This document shows positions 1 to 44,168 of a stretch of DNA of 64,000 nucleotides, in pieces. Where the stretch lies: the NCBI GenBank assembly GCA_004352715.1, contig SCFE01000050.1, positions 130,146 to 194,145 on the forward strand, in the 5' to 3' direction. The notes under the pieces were generated by a model, which saw nothing but the letters and a program-made list of their open reading frames with translations, was not told the origin of the DNA and did no database searches. Made by a program: the position numbers and the translations under genes. Within the stretch, counting starts at the first letter, position 1, and every line of letters begins with the position of its first letter. This DNA is from Hofstenia miamia. Taxonomy: Eukaryota > Xenacoelomorpha > Acoela.

Positions 1-1096
1 GGTGCTGTTTAATTTCATTCTGCAACATCTTCCTAGGGTACATCTTCAGGTTGTCCATGTACCACAGGTGACTCACTGCTCTACCATTCTTCTCCATCTT
101 ATACCCTATGCCTGTCTCCTTTAACTTTTCTGTGATAGGTATTAAGCTAACTACAAACAGTAGTGGCACTAAGCTGTCTCCCTGGAATATGCCTCGCCTA
201 AACCTCAGCCTGTGCCCATCTATCTCAGTCTGCCACTTTCCCAACTCCCTCTCTAGAAAGTCAACCCATTTCTTTCAAACTCCATTAGGCTCTAACGTCT
301 TCAATACCCACTCATTTGAAATGCTGTCATATGGCTGCCTGTAGTCTATCCACGCCATTGCCAAGTTTGTCTTCCTTTTTCTACAATTCTCCACCACTGC
401 CTGGTCTATCAACAACTTATCTTTGCATCCTCTTGTCTTCGTCCTGCATCCCTTCTGCTCCTCTGGTATCAACCTATTCTGTTCTAAGTAACATGCCTAT
501 TTGACATCACTGAAGTTAGCAATTTCCACGTTGTTGCAGACATGTTATTGGTCTGAAGTTGCTTACCTCACTACCTTTCTTTGGGTCCTTCTGTATCAAA
601 ATGTCCTTTCCACTAGTATCCACTCTGAACACCCACTCACAACATACTCCTCCAATGCTACTGATAGTCTCTCATGAACACCTGTGAACTTCTTCAGCCA
701 ATACCCATGTACCTCATCTCTGCCTGTCGCCTTCCAGTTCTTCATCTTCTTTAGAGCCTCCTTCAGCCTTACAGTTGTGATTACTTCTTCTTGCCTGACT
801 TCTTTCTGCGTATGTACACTATCTCTGGTCCTGCACTTCCCCATATATTCTCCCAGAACCTTATTGCGTCTTCACCTGCTTTAGCTGTAGCCTTTCCTCC
901 TGCATCTAGTTCTTTGTAGAATCTTCCTTCTTGGGTCGCAAACTTCATATTGTCTCTTGCCTGCTTTGCCCTTGCCCTATACTTTCTCAGTTTCTCAGCT
1001 TCTGCAACTAATCTCTGCTTAAGCTCTTCTCTTGCAGTTTCTATAGTCTTCCCCTTACCTACCCTGCACCTGTATTGCACTGCCTTACTTGTCCTG
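1..1096 (-). pseudogene. Decayed non-LTR retrotransposon (LINE) reverse transcriptase, 5' truncated by a gap
   Basis: Reading the minus strand from 1,096 down to 1 gives pieces of one LINE polyprotein in changing frames. First comes a basic, Arg/Lys-rich linker (1,080-781), then the start of the RT fingers with a KNWKATGRDEVHGYW-like motif (about 844-596). Next is the palm block with the motifs EEQKGCR, LLIDQAVVENC and AMAWIDYRQPYDS (472-275). The last piece (about 250-1) carries the GIFQGDSL motif and the polymerase box as YMDNL where active enzymes have YMDD. Frameshifts or stops separate the pieces, and the second catalytic Asp is Asn, so this copy is dead. The EEQKGCR...LLIDQAV...AMAWIDY pattern is the one usually annotated as R2-type or related RT in invertebrate genomes, but I cannot assign the clade with certainty. 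The element continues beyond position 1 and into the gap at 1,097. Confidence 0.8.
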
Positions 1097-1353
1097 NNNN
1101 NNNNNNNNNNNNNNNNNNNNNNNNNNNNNNNNNNNNNNNNNNNNNNNNNNNNNNNNNNNNNNNNNNNNNNNNNNNNNNNNNNNNNNNNNNNNNNNNNNNN
1201 NNNNNNNNNNNNNNNNNNNNNNNNNNNNNNNNNNNNNNNNNNNNNNNNNNNNNNNNNNNNNNNNNNNNNNNNNNNNNNNNNNNNNNNNNNNNNNNNNNNN
1301 NNNNNNNNNNNNNNNNNNNNNNNNNNNNNNNNNNNNNNNNNNNNNNNNNNNNN
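1097..1353. other. Assembly gap (257 N) beside a TA microsatellite
   Basis: A run of N. The right edge is a (TA)n tract (1,354-1,382). Any reading frame crossing it is an artefact. Confidence 0.98.

Positions 1354-1382
<29 letters not shown>
1354..1382. repeat. (TA)n microsatellite
   Basis: Uninterrupted TA dinucleotides directly after the gap. The true tract length is unknown because the gap cuts it. Confidence 0.95.
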
Positions 1383-1385
<3 letters not shown>

Positions 1386-1806
1386 TGGGAAGTTAATCAC
1401 CCCATAATTGTGCGAACATAGTTGGCAAAATGTGTATTTTTACAGAAAAAACGTTTAAGGATCACCTCAAGGTATTAAATTTTGCAGAAAACAGTAAGAA
1501 ACTGAATTATGAACTGTCACCATTCATTTTTCGTTCCATACACAAACAAAATGGAAATTCTACGATTTTTTAGTGGGAAATAAAACAGTTGAAAAACAAT
1601 TGTTAGTTTAAAACCAGGTCATGTTTAAAACATGCCAACCCTATTTGCGAACCCCACGTATTATTAAAACAAAGCAAGCTATAGATACTTGGTTTAAACA
1701 ATCATAATTTCTTCATTGTTCATAGATTGGGAAGTTAATCACGGCCTAGTTTTGTGGACCCCACGCATTGTTCAAACAGTTCAGGCATGGATGCTTGGTT
1801 TAATTT
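1383..1806. repeat. Diverged tandem repeat with two shared blocks
   Basis: The block GATTGGGAAGTTAATCAC occurs at 1,383-1,400 and again at 1,725-1,742. A second block, beginning with a GAACCCCACG/GACCCCACG motif and ending GATACTTGGTTTA/GATGCTTGGTTTA, occurs at about 1,646-1,697 and 1,749-1,800. This looks like an old duplication of roughly 100-340 bp units, or the ends of a decayed mobile element. There is no coding potential. Confidence 0.55.
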
Positions 1807-2700
1807 CAAAGTAAACAACAGCCATCGCAATTTAACAGTGATAATGCTCTCTCAAAGGAAAATACGCATCAGTTTACATACAAGTCTGCCCGGTTTATGA
1901 TAATCATATTTTTATAATGCGATTTCATCAATTTAGACTCATTCTAGGGGGATACATATATACGATCAACGCGAGGAAGTTATTAAACAATATTTGAAAT
2001 GCATTTAAAATATTAGCATGAAAAAAATTATTTTTTCGTTCGAAAATACGTATTTTAAGTATTTTATGAGGATGAAAAATTCGAAAATTTTAATATTCAA
2101 GATAATACGAATAAATTGTTTCAACAAAGACAAAGCTTAAAACTTCTGCATATATTATTCAAAAATATTTTAATCTCTTAGTTGTACTGCTGTTACATGA
2201 GCAATATTTCTTAGCTCAATCTATTTGCAAAGACGAGATGTTTTGTAATTCCTTCTTAAACGTTTTATAATGAAGCAACTGAAACAGAATGGGTTGTAAC
2301 ACTGATACCGGACCAATTTTGGTTGCCAACTAAAATCGTTCATGTAGCATACCAAACCAACGACAAAAGTCGGCGATAAGTGTTTCATTCAGTTGACAAA
2401 ATTTGTTCGTGTAGCATGAGCTTTACATAAATGTTTCAGTTTCAGAAAATATTTTGAGGTGCACCCTAATAATAATTGTATAGTTGAACACTACCTTTAG
2501 TCTTAAATTTAAAGCAGGTTAATATAATACAGTTTCAGAAGTGTACCTTTATGCCCAATGGAGGGTGATATTTGTTTGCATTGTACTAGAATAATTACTT
2601 CGATTCCATTTTTAGCAGTATTCTATATACAACATTGATCAGGGTGAATGGAACAAAGAAAAACAAACAAGAATATTAGTTAGAAAATAAGATACAAACA
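1807..2700. other. AT-rich intergenic DNA downstream of SET
   Basis: No open frame with recognisable protein similarity and no RNA gene seen. Around 2,310-2,440 there is a moderately GC-richer patch with short repeated words (CCAACTAAAATCG, CCAACGACAAAAGTCGG) that may be a degraded MITE. I cannot define its ends. Confidence 0.5.
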
Positions 2701-2706
2701 TTTATT
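2701..2706 (-). promoter_or_regulatory. Polyadenylation signal of SET
   Basis: TTTATT on the plus strand reads AATAAA on the minus strand, 133 bp 3' of the SET stop codon. It is the first canonical signal downstream of the stop, so the SET 3' UTR is probably about 150 bp. Confidence 0.6.
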
Positions 2707-2838
2707 GAAACATAAAACAAACACAAAGTACGACTGCAAAATCGCCAGAAAAGTGTTGCCAATCTAAACACTATTATTTTAAAGTTTCAATAAGATTTGT
2801 GACGATAATCTCTAGATTGAGGTGATAGCCTAACTAGA

Positions 2839-5800
2839 TCATACCTCCTCTGCATCGTCGTCATCGTCAAGATCGCCCTCGTCAATATCTTCTTCACTAA
2901 CGTCATCTAAATTGCTACCATCATCGTTATCATGCTCGTGGTCATTATCTGCAGATAGATAGTATTGCAAAGGACTTGGCCAGATGTCATCTTTGATTAT
3001 TTCAAATATTTCATCTGCAACAGCAGATTGCTGATCTGAAAACCATCTTTCAAAAGATTGGGCTTCTTTTTTCCTATCAGGGCTTTTCCAATCTATAGCA
3101 GTAGCTTTATACGATGGATCTCCATTAATCTGGAAATCTTTCTCAATTACTTTGTTCGTAAAATATGGATTTTCATTAAAATGGAAAGATATTTTATAAC
3201 CTGATTTAATATCGTGACTATCCTCTACTATGATGTTTGACAAATATGAAAGAATTTCTTCATCTTTATCATTTAATAAACTAGAAACTTGAGGATGATT
3301 GACAAATACCATTACCTAAAGAAAACCGAGATAATTTACTTTCGAGGAGAACAAAATAACAGTTAACAATTGCATAATGATAAATTCCTAACAATTAAAC
3401 GTTTTGTCACGCCCGTAAAAATAATCTTGTATTATAATTTTTATTGATATTGAATAAAATCATTCAATTTAAATTAAAATGTCTGAATATTTTCATAGGT
3501 AAAAGCAAATAGTACCGTAAAATGGGGTTAATTCGGAGTCCTGGTCCTTTTTTATCTTTAATTGACTAATGAAAATTGTTAGATGCTTCTAGTGAGACCG
3601 AAATGCATTTTTTAGTGAGATATCATTAATCTGAAATTTATCAATAGCCGCGAAAAACTTTCTTCAGTGTATTCAAAGCTACATTATATTTGAAATTCAA
3701 AAAAGTCAAAAAAAAACTAATTTTATTTTTTTCATCAAGTCTGATCTACCACAAAGCTTTGTTGTAGGTTGAAATGGGTTGGCGTTGCAGAAGTACCATT
3801 AAAACCCTTACTAATTTAGTCACTCGTTTGTAGATGGTCAGTTTTTGTACCCTAATACAGACGACGCAAATTCTTGGCCGATGAGTGCAGCAAGCAAGGC
3901 TAATTGCGGTAGTGCTGCAGGGGAAGAGGAATAGTACGTGGCCGAGGACAGCATGAGAGATGAAATATTCTTCAAGTTCGTCGTCCTCAAGTGATGAAGA
4001 CGAGACATGCGCAGGCTGTTCAGTCGCCTTTATGAAGTCCAGTAGACCGGACTAGAGCTAATGTGTTACTTGTGCCAAGTGGTTCGTGCAACGGTGGAAG
4101 CGTTGATAAATTTTTCGAGTGTGTCCAGTGTACATAGACTCATAATAACTTCAGTTTGCAACATTTGTATTTGATTTAGATCATTTCTGTTCAGTTTAAA
4201 ATACGAAATTTTTTGGTGTCCGAATTACCTCATTTTTTCTTTTTTTAAAGTACCTCTCCTAAAAATTATCCAGAAAAATATCTACAAGGCTTTAGTGTAC
4301 CGGGTCATTACACATTGTAAATAACGCCCCATTTGCGGTTCATGTAGAATGATAGGATCACAGTATATTACAATTGACAAAAAATTTAAAAACCCTGAAA
4401 AGGTGTCCGAATTACCCCAATTTACGTTACATTAACCCTTTCACTGCGTTTCATAAATTTTCAGAAATTCTCAAAAAATGTCATTTTGACACAAAAACAT
4501 GAAAATCAATTTCTTAAAAAAAACACTTTATTATACTGAATTACATGGAATTACACCAGATTTTGGACATTTTATTAGATGTGGACTGAAGTCGAATTTC
4601 GCAGTCAGACATAATGTTGGCCGTGTGACTTAAGTCGAATTTCGCAGTGAAAGTTAATATTAGCTGAGGACTGCTCCATTTTGCAAAGTTTGTCCCTGTC
4701 AAGAAATTGCATACATTGCTTACATCATTACTTTGTCTTTCAGGATAGTAAATGCATGTGGTTATTTCATAATGTGGTTCCTTAATGAAAAAGTCAGCAG
4801 GTACACTGCTAAGTTAATTCAATGCATGAAAAAGCAAATTCGGGAAAAAATTTTCCTTAAAAATTCTTTCATTAGTTTAAAGTATTCCTTATATCTAAAA
4901 TTTCCCTTACAATCGGAGAAAATTTATCACTCACAAATATCTTACATCTCCTCTTCAAAAGACATTTTATCCCAAATAGTTGATTATTTCCTCACAAAAT
5001 GTTTGTTCTTCTATGACATTGATCAACACAACTTTTTTTCTCTTTAAATTTTTAACTTAGATCTCCGCATTACAAGTCTTGATTTCAATCTACTGTCTTC
5101 GGTTGATGTTTATGAGCCTGACGTATTTAACTTCTGCTTTGATTCAATTACAACTATATAATTTTCTCCAAGTTTTCAACCTTTGTGTGCATTGTAAGGG
5201 TTTGTGGTTGTGCTGTCCGCTCTGTACAATTTTAATTTCGTAACAAAAATTGAGAGAATTTACAACTTATTTCTTGTACGCGTCAAAAAATTGAATGAGA
5301 TTAACAATGTCCTATTAGACACGCATTATAAATCGCTGTAAGAGTGAAGGCTAATGTCATGTTTTATACACTCAATTTTTAGCCGGTAAGTAAATAAAAA
5401 AATGATGATAGCCTTTGGATACTATTTTAAATTAGTAGGTCATAGAAGCAAAAATAAACGTCAATCCACACAAAATAATATATGCATGTCAACAAGTAAA
5501 ATTGAAGTAAAAAATTGTACTTAGTGGCAGAGCGGAAACACAGAGATGCTGAATATTACAAACTTAAGAAATACATTACTACTTGAGTAATTGCATACAA
5601 ATTTCTGCTATGAAATAGTTTAGTCAGTTTGTTGGCAAATTAAGAATGATTGAATTGAACACCAGTTTCAATAACGGCAAGTTGAGTAAAAAAAACACTT
5701 GAATTTCAGATTTGGTACAACAATTGCTTAAAGTTCTTTCAAATTAAAAAAATTAAGTATAAAAAAGCTTTAGTGCAAAAAAATTAGCCATGGATTCATT

Positions 5801-7063
5801 TCATGTTCATAAACTGTTACAGGATATTATATCTCTAAAAAAATTCTTAGCAAGGAAACGTTAAACTTTTAATAAGGCATAAATATATTTTGCTGCTAGT
5901 TTTAAGCTCTGAATATGTAGTATTCTTCATAAATTATATCTAAAGTAGGAGGCTGGATGGTGCTTGTGTGCCATAAAGCAATAATGTATTTTATATCACA
6001 CATTATTGACTTGAAGGTGTAGTAAGCTTTTCTTAAAATTAATATGTAAATTTTGAAGTTTCATAAAAAAAATTTTGCGCATATATTTTAATAAAACATT
6101 GGATTTTATATAATTAAAATTGTAATCTATATATATATATATATGCAATAATTCTGAATTTAATGAGGGTAATTTAATCGTACAACATTAATGGAAGCAG
6201 TTATACTATTGGAAATCTGATGTCCTCGAAATGATGATTCAATTATATAAATTAAGGAAATTAATATTTAATGGATTTTAAGAATTTTGCTGTAATATTA
6301 CTATAAAGTTATTCAAAGTCACATGCAGTTTTGATTCATATTCTTGATATAACCCGTTTCACTCTGAAGTTATACTTCCAAGTGAAACAGCTCTCTGTTT
6401 TCTTGGTAAACTTGGTATTTTTTCTTATTTATTATCATACAATTGGGAAATTATAGTATCATGAATTATTATTTTAAGTAAGCAAAGCGTTGCAATGTAT
6501 TAACTGAGGAAATTTAAAAATAAGACATTTGTTAAAAAATAGTTCTAAAAGATCTAAAAGAAAATGTTAATTTTTTTACTATTTAGGATTCATTAAATTT
6601 GCGTAAGATATTTTACAATCCCCGAACAAGCAAGAAATGAATTTTCTTAAAAGATAATAAATTTAAGAACACCTCAATAACGATGTAGCCACGACAGTTA
6701 CAAAAAATATACTAAACCAGCCGCGCTAATAGCCTATTTGTTGCTAATTCACCGTATTGATTATTACAAGATTACTACTTTTGCTAAATTTCAAATCTGA
6801 GTACTTTGAAATCAAATAATTTTAAAATTGCAAACCCAGAAAGCAGGGATCTTCGATATATGTTCAGCTCGCTGCTGGTAAAAAGGTTCTCGTTCATTAT
6901 TGTACTTTTTCTCAACTTCTAATATTTCAACACTAGCTTCTTCATTAAGAGAGTCGAGCGCTTCTTGAATGGCATCAATCTGTGTAATTGCTTGTTGCGT
7001 AGCTTCGGCAGCAGCTTCTGCATCAGGATCAACTTTTGCAATTTTGGCAGAGGGTTCACTCAT
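2839..7063 (-). CDS. SET: SET / TAF-I / I2PP2A, nucleosome assembly protein family (two exons)
   Basis: Exon 1 is 7,063-6,836 (76 codons) and exon 2 is 3,315-2,839 (158 codons plus TGA). The splice sites are TGG|GTTTGC and TTTAG|GTAATG, joined in phase 0. The product is 234 aa. Residues about 22-62 form the long helix used for dimerisation in this family. The exon junction restores KIPAFWV..VFVNHPQ, which matches human SET (KIPNFWVTTFVNHPQ). The histone-binding earmuff domain follows, with DIKSGY, FNENPYF and the signature [16 protein letters not shown]. An acidic Asp/Glu tail ends the protein, shorter than in human SET. In known members the protein is a histone chaperone, a subunit of the INHAT complex and an inhibitor of PP2A in nucleus and cytoplasm; these roles are inferred here by family. 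The gene is head-to-head with membralin. The intron carries transposon remnants. Confidence 0.95.
3513..4431. mobile_element. Non-autonomous DNA transposon remnant, pogo/Tigger-like
   Basis: The left end TACCGTAAAATGGGG.TTAATTCGG (3,513-3,536) is matched, inverted, by CCGAATTACCCCAATTTACGTTA at 4,408-4,430, giving terminal inverted repeats of about 23 bp and a length near 920 bp. Inside, around 3,960-4,130, the plus strand has a Ser- and Asp/Glu-rich stretch followed by CAGC and CVTCAKWF, broken by stops. This resembles the acidic tail and the C-terminal Cys motif of pogo/Jerky-type DDE transposases, so the copy looks like an internally deleted member. Family assignment is an inference. It sits in the SET intron. 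Confidence 0.55.
4435..4656. mobile_element. MITE with CCTTTCACTGCG-type inverted ends
   Basis: TTAACCCTTTCACTGCG at the left end is mirrored by CGCAGTGAAAGTTAA at the right. The internal word GTCGAATTTCGCAGT appears twice near the right end (about 4,590 and 4,632). It is about 220 bp with no coding capacity. TTAA at both ends would fit a piggyBac-type target site, but that is only suggestive. Confidence 0.5.
4657..6835. other. Remainder of the SET intron
   Basis: AT-rich, without a recognisable gene. It holds a short (TA)n tract at about 6,128-6,145. A 26-nt stretch at 5,630-5,655 recurs exactly at 8,245-8,270 (see findings). Confidence 0.6.
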
Positions 7064-39397
<32,334 letters not shown>

Positions 39398-39850
39398 AGA
39401 CTCAAACTGTGCACAGCTTCCCTAAATTTTGCAATTAGTTGCCGTGTTCTGTATCATTACTAGTTGTGTGCAATTGTCAGTTTTGTATTGTTCAATACCG
39501 CAATTTTTATCAAGCACACCTAAGCACCCAACTACGTGCATTAAATTTCTAATTTAGCTATTACGAGTGGAGTGTAAAGAGTTTGTTTAAGAATGTATCA
39601 ATAAATTTGTCAGATTTTTCATTGTACATTAAATGAAGTTGTACTATTTAAAACTATGTAACAACCGAAGTTTGTATTTTCTCAATTAACACTACCGCAT
39701 ATACATTGTATCTAGACTATGTAACACAGTATAGCACGGCCATCTGCGGCAATTATTAGAACTCGGAGACAATTGAAGAAACAAATTATATTGCTTCCTA
39801 TGGTAAATGACAATTTTAATTTCATAGTAAATAAAGATTATAGCAGTAGG
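39398..39850 (+). other. Membralin 3' UTR with two AATAAA signals
   Basis: AATAAA occurs at 39,600-39,605 and again at 39,829-39,834, 200 and 430 bp past the stop codon. Either could set the 3' end. Confidence 0.55.
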
Positions 39851-40189
39851 TGCCAACCACGTGGTATTTTTTAAAATGTTCTATTTTCCACGGTTTTTGT
39901 TAGACGAATATCCATTACAAATAAAAAATAAATCTGCAATGCTTTCAATAGTTTTTCTAAATTTAGGAAACTACAAAGGTATGAATGTACCTTTTTTACT
40001 TAAAAAACTAAATCGGCTCCATCCTCTCGTTTTACAACTAAATATGAAATCATAAAATCCATACACAGTATAAAAAACAAATCCACCGCACCTTCTCCAA
40101 TATCATCTTGACTCCTAAGACTCACAGCCGAATTATAGCCTAACCAATGTTACATATTAAATGCCTGTATAAGACATTCCATTTTTCCA

Positions 40190-40560
40190 GACAGATTAAA
40201 ATTGGCAAATATAACGCCACTTTTTAAAAAATACGATCCCGAAGAATGCTTAAATTATAGAACCATGTCCATCATCTCTCCAATCAGCAAAGTATTTGAA
40301 CGAATTCTTTTTAATCAAATTAATGAGCCTTTTTGCAATTATCTTTGCTCCAAAACACAACATGGTTTTCGTAAAGGTATTTCTACCAGCGACACTTTAA
40401 TACAAGCTATTGAAAAATGGAGAAAAACGATAGATAATAATGAATGCTCAGCAGTAGCTTGTTTGGACCTTTCGAAAGTATTCGATTCGATTGATAATAG
40501 TATATTCTACAAAAAGTTAAATTTCTAGGTTTTTCTAATGGCAGTATAGGTCTCATTTGT
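40190..40560 (+). pseudogene. LINE reverse transcriptase fragment
   Basis: The plus-strand frame at 40,202-40,528 gives the first RT blocks: ANITPLFKKYDPEECLNYR, then ISPISKVFERILFNQI, QHGFRKGISTSDTL and VACLDLSKVFDSIDN. In active enzymes the last block is DLSKAFDTV. It breaks at 40,528 before the FADD box. Upstream (39,861-40,190) there is no clear LINE protein, so this is a short, truncated copy. Confidence 0.75.
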
Positions 40561-41058
40561 ATTTACTTGTATAATCGTATTTCCACATCCACAATGCTAT
40601 ATCTATATAAATTTCCTAGAGACATTCTTCAAAAGAATTAATAATACTTTCCCATATAACAAAAATGACTTTTTTTCCAAAAAAATATTAAGCAAAACAA
40701 AAGAACGCATTTAATTGGGCGAGGGGTGATAAAAACTCCTTGATTGAAGGTTTTGCTCCATTTCTAAATACCGGTTCCGACTGAAACACCAACCAATGTC
40801 TTCATCTTCACACCAGGACGTTCTCTGTTGAGGCAGGTTGTCAGCCTATTAGCCAAAATAATCCAATCAACTTCTTCAAGCGGCCGTCAGATATGAGGAA
40901 ACCATAGCGATTGTTTTGAGCAGCATAAATGACACTTTGCTGAAGAATGTGTGATCTTGTCTTCGTCAAACAATATTTCAGACATAAACTATTTTTACTA
41001 ATAATTAAGATTTAGTGAAATAAAATATTGCTATAAAATTTAGTAAATTTAGAGAGAA

Positions 41059-41304
41059 TTATTTGTAAAACTGACGATAACTTTGTAAGTCGAAATATGT
41101 TTGAATGTTTTTGTTAAAATTATTAAAAATCCTCAAAGATCTCATATTGATATGATGAACTTCTACATATCCTGGCACCTCACTGAGAAATTGTTCACCA
41201 AGATCGTCTTCATCAATTTCTACTATATCTGAAACGACATCAACTGAATCTGGCGTCAATTTCACAATGTCAATGGATGTTTCATCATCACTGACATTTT
41301 TCAA
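41059..41304 (-). pseudogene. piggyBac-like transposase N-terminal fragment
   Basis: The reading frame has IVKLTPDSVDVVSDIVEIDEDDLG followed by EVPGYVEVHH. The LPPDxVDxxSDxEEIDEDD...VPGxVEV pattern is characteristic of the acidic N-terminus of piggyBac (PGBD) transposases. No DDD catalytic domain was recognised downstream (40,560-41,050 minus), so only this piece survives. TGCCCATGATCCCCAAATGGGG at 41,435-41,458 may belong to its end. Confidence 0.5.
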
Positions 41305-41619
41305 TTTCCTAGCTTATATATTGTTTAGAATGTGATGGAATAAAATTTCCTAGCTAAAATGAATGATAATATAACAGCAATTAAACAATGAGATAATATA
41401 ATAGCAAGTGAAAAAATAACTTACGATATTCTTACTGCCCATGATCCCCAAATGGGGATTGGTAAAAAATATCAACTTGTAGCATTGCTAACAGTATTAT
41501 TAGGACTAACTGACCTATTTTCAGATGAGTATAGTCTATTCTAACAGGTACTAGACTATTTGTAATAAGAAATGCTCATAAGGTGATAAAATCACTTGTT
41601 GAAAATTGATGAATCTGTC

Positions 41620-42170
41620 ATATTCTAAGATAAGATAAGATAAGAGATTCTATATTCAGATAAATATTTACAATTCAATAACTGATAATTTAACTGAATA
41701 GCGTCATAAATTACAAAAAAAGTAACCAATCTACAAATCAACATACATTACAAAAAGTAACAATTCTTACAGGCTATGGATGAATTACTTTATATTGCTA
41801 TTTTAATGACAAGTTATCGTATAGTCATTGTTGTAAAATTTAAATCCTAACCATGATGTACCTAAAATATATTTTTGCTTAAGGAAGATTTTTAAACGCT
41901 TTTTAAAAGGTTTCAATTTTTCAATGCTTTTAATTTCTTTAGGTAGCGAATTCCAGGTTCGAATTGTGACATTAATAAAAGATTTCTTCAAAGCTTTTTT
42001 CTTATACTTAACAAATGTAAAAATTTTAGATCTTGAATTCTGTTTATGCGCAAATCCAGGGAATTTATTTGAATTATAAGGCGGTAGATTTTTTACTAGT
42101 TTGAAAAATGTTAGCAAGGTATTTAAAATGACGAGTTGTTTTGGAAAGAGAATTGATCTAGAAATAGATC
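41620..42170 (-). pseudogene. 3' end of a LINE ORF2 with (TCTTA)n tail
   Basis: The minus-strand frame 42,117-41,803 ends a LINE protein: NLPPYNSNKFPGFAHKQNSR, then RTWNSLPKEIKSIEKLKPF and KRLKIFLKQKY. After the stop, about 160 bp of 3' UTR ends in a short tandem tail that reads TCTTATCTTATCTTATC on the minus strand (41,625-41,646). Microsatellite-like tails instead of poly(A) are typical of CR1-like elements. Confidence 0.7.
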
Positions 42171-42280
42171 ACTTCTTTGAGGAAATTCTATAGATATATC
42201 TTTGGACACAACACAATACACTTTTCGCTGATGTCAATTAATGTCTACAACCTTCATGCATACCTTGTATGACAATAACA

Positions 42281-42560
42281 TGTTCTTAGATAAGATAAGA
42301 GAAGATAAGTCAATAATATTCAAAAAATAATCGATCCCCAATTGGTGAACATGAGCGCTAATGGGTTAAGCAAAAATTCATCTCCAGAAGATCTTGGACA
42401 GGGTAAAAATTCTATAATAACGATTACATGATTACGAGAATTTATTCATATTGTTAATGTTTGCTACTTTATAGGTTTGTGCTTTATAATTTTATTTTAT
42501 GAAGCCATCAGTTAAATTTACTTGTATTTACTTATTATAAAGATTATTGTATCTTATCTT
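42281..42560. repeat. Additional (ATAAG)n/(TCTTA)n LINE tails
   Basis: The same pentamer-like motif occurs as TTAGATAAGATAAGAGAAGATAAG at 42,281-42,307 and, in opposite orientation, as TATCTTATCTTATCTTT at 42,547-42,563. They appear to be 3' ends of further truncated copies of the same family. Confidence 0.5.
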
Positions 42561-42859
42561 ATCTTTGAATTTTATTGACTTATTCTTTTATTTGTAGCAA
42601 AAATATAGTAATTCATGTGATTTTCTTGAGTTAACAACACAATGTTGCAGAGAGATTTTTAATCAAATGCAATAGTTATCATAATTGTAAAAATTTTTTT
42701 TTTTGCAATAAGCGAAAGTGATCAAATTGAGAACCTGATTAAATTTTACTGTTATTTGATGAAATTTTTGTTTGCAAAATTCAGGACATTATGGAGCCAC
42801 TATCAGCCTGTAATCGTAATTTTACACATACCGCTTTTGCTTGGTCTGAATGAATTGAA

Positions 42860-43240
42860 TAGGAGTTTTATCGTTGGGTCCACTAAGATTTTCTCAAATT
42901 AACATGTTCTCTAGTATATTGCAAGCGTCTATGTCGATGAATGGCTCTCAGCAATGGCTTCCTTAGTGCAATATTCGGGTACAAACCTACATAAATGCAA
43001 TGCAATACACTTGAGTCGATGATTTTTACTGATGTACCAGGCCTTGGCTGCCTGTTTCTGCTGCAGATGTAGCAATGGTAGAAGTCCTCTAGTTCCATGG
43101 ATATTTTCGGCCATCCTTTTCAAAATAAGTCATCGACTGATCTGGTGCGCTTATGTTTCTTCACTGAATTTTTTATTGTAGGCTTAGGCACGCCGAATTG
43201 TGCAGCAAGGTGCTGAAAGAAAAGGTCTGCACCATGCAAA
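42860..43240 (-). pseudogene. Tc1-like transposase fragment
   Basis: The minus strand gives ALRKPLLRAIHRHRRLQYTREHVN (about 42,975-42,905), resembling the linker before the first catalytic Asp in Tc1 transposases (RKP.L...H...RL.....H..W). Preceding HTH-like sequence (LKRMAENIHG, AKAWYISKNH) is in a shifted frame. Short and degraded; unrelated in sequence to the Tc1 copy at 33 kb. Confidence 0.4.
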
Positions 43241-44168
43241 CAAAGCAAAAATTTGAATTTGTTAACCAAGCGATATCCTCACATTAAAAAGAAATTTTGA
43301 ATTGAAATTTCGTAATAAATAAATGTAATTTGAAATAATACATTATGGATTATAATCACTGACGAAAAATTATATTAGGTGACATACTCGCTGTCTGGCT
43401 TTCACACACTCACCCAACCGACGTAAAAAATCAAGTAAAAGCACTAAGACTCCACTCACAACGAAATGCAAACACTTTCACTATCAAGACCTCATAAATG
43501 TATGCATAAGTTTAATTAAGTAAACATTTTATTTACTGACATAAGCGATGTGGTTTATATATATCTCTGTGAAAAACTCGTCGAAAACTAACAATACATT
43601 TTTAGGTCAAATCTCTTTTCAAAGCAACTGGTTGCATTAAATACTATGTTGACATTTTTCAGACTAAAAAAAACCCGCCACGATTAAAATGCCAGTTATG
43701 AACAGAATTCAAGATTCAAACACTTACATGTGTTAAGTATAAGACAATTGTTTTAATAAATTCTTCATTAATGTCGCAATTAGAACCTGGAATTTGCTCC
43801 TAAAGAAATTAAAAGCATTGCCAAATTGAAATATTACTCTAGTAATTTATCCATAGCCGAGATTTGTTCTACTTATAATTTGTGATTTGTATATATGTCT
43901 TTGTCAAATTAAATGACGCTAATTAGATAAATGATAAGATATTTAACTGTATACGTTTATATGAACAGATAATAACTTATCTTAAAGTAATAAAAAATGA
44001 CAAAATTGTAACATATTAGAGATTAAATTTACAAACGCACACACGCACATACACAATGTAATGCTAATAAATCTATCGAGTTTCTATCACAAAATTGCAT
44101 CGAACAATTATATTGGAAAAGTACAATATATTCACTACAAACTATTACTACAAAAATTTATTACTAAG
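43241..44168. other. Intergenic sequence 3' of the esterase-like gene
   Basis: AT-rich. A TTTATT at 44,157-44,162 gives AATAAA on the minus strand 7 bp after the esterase stop codon, and more distal signals are possible. A short CACACACGCACATACACA tract is near 44,037. No gene seen. Confidence 0.5.
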
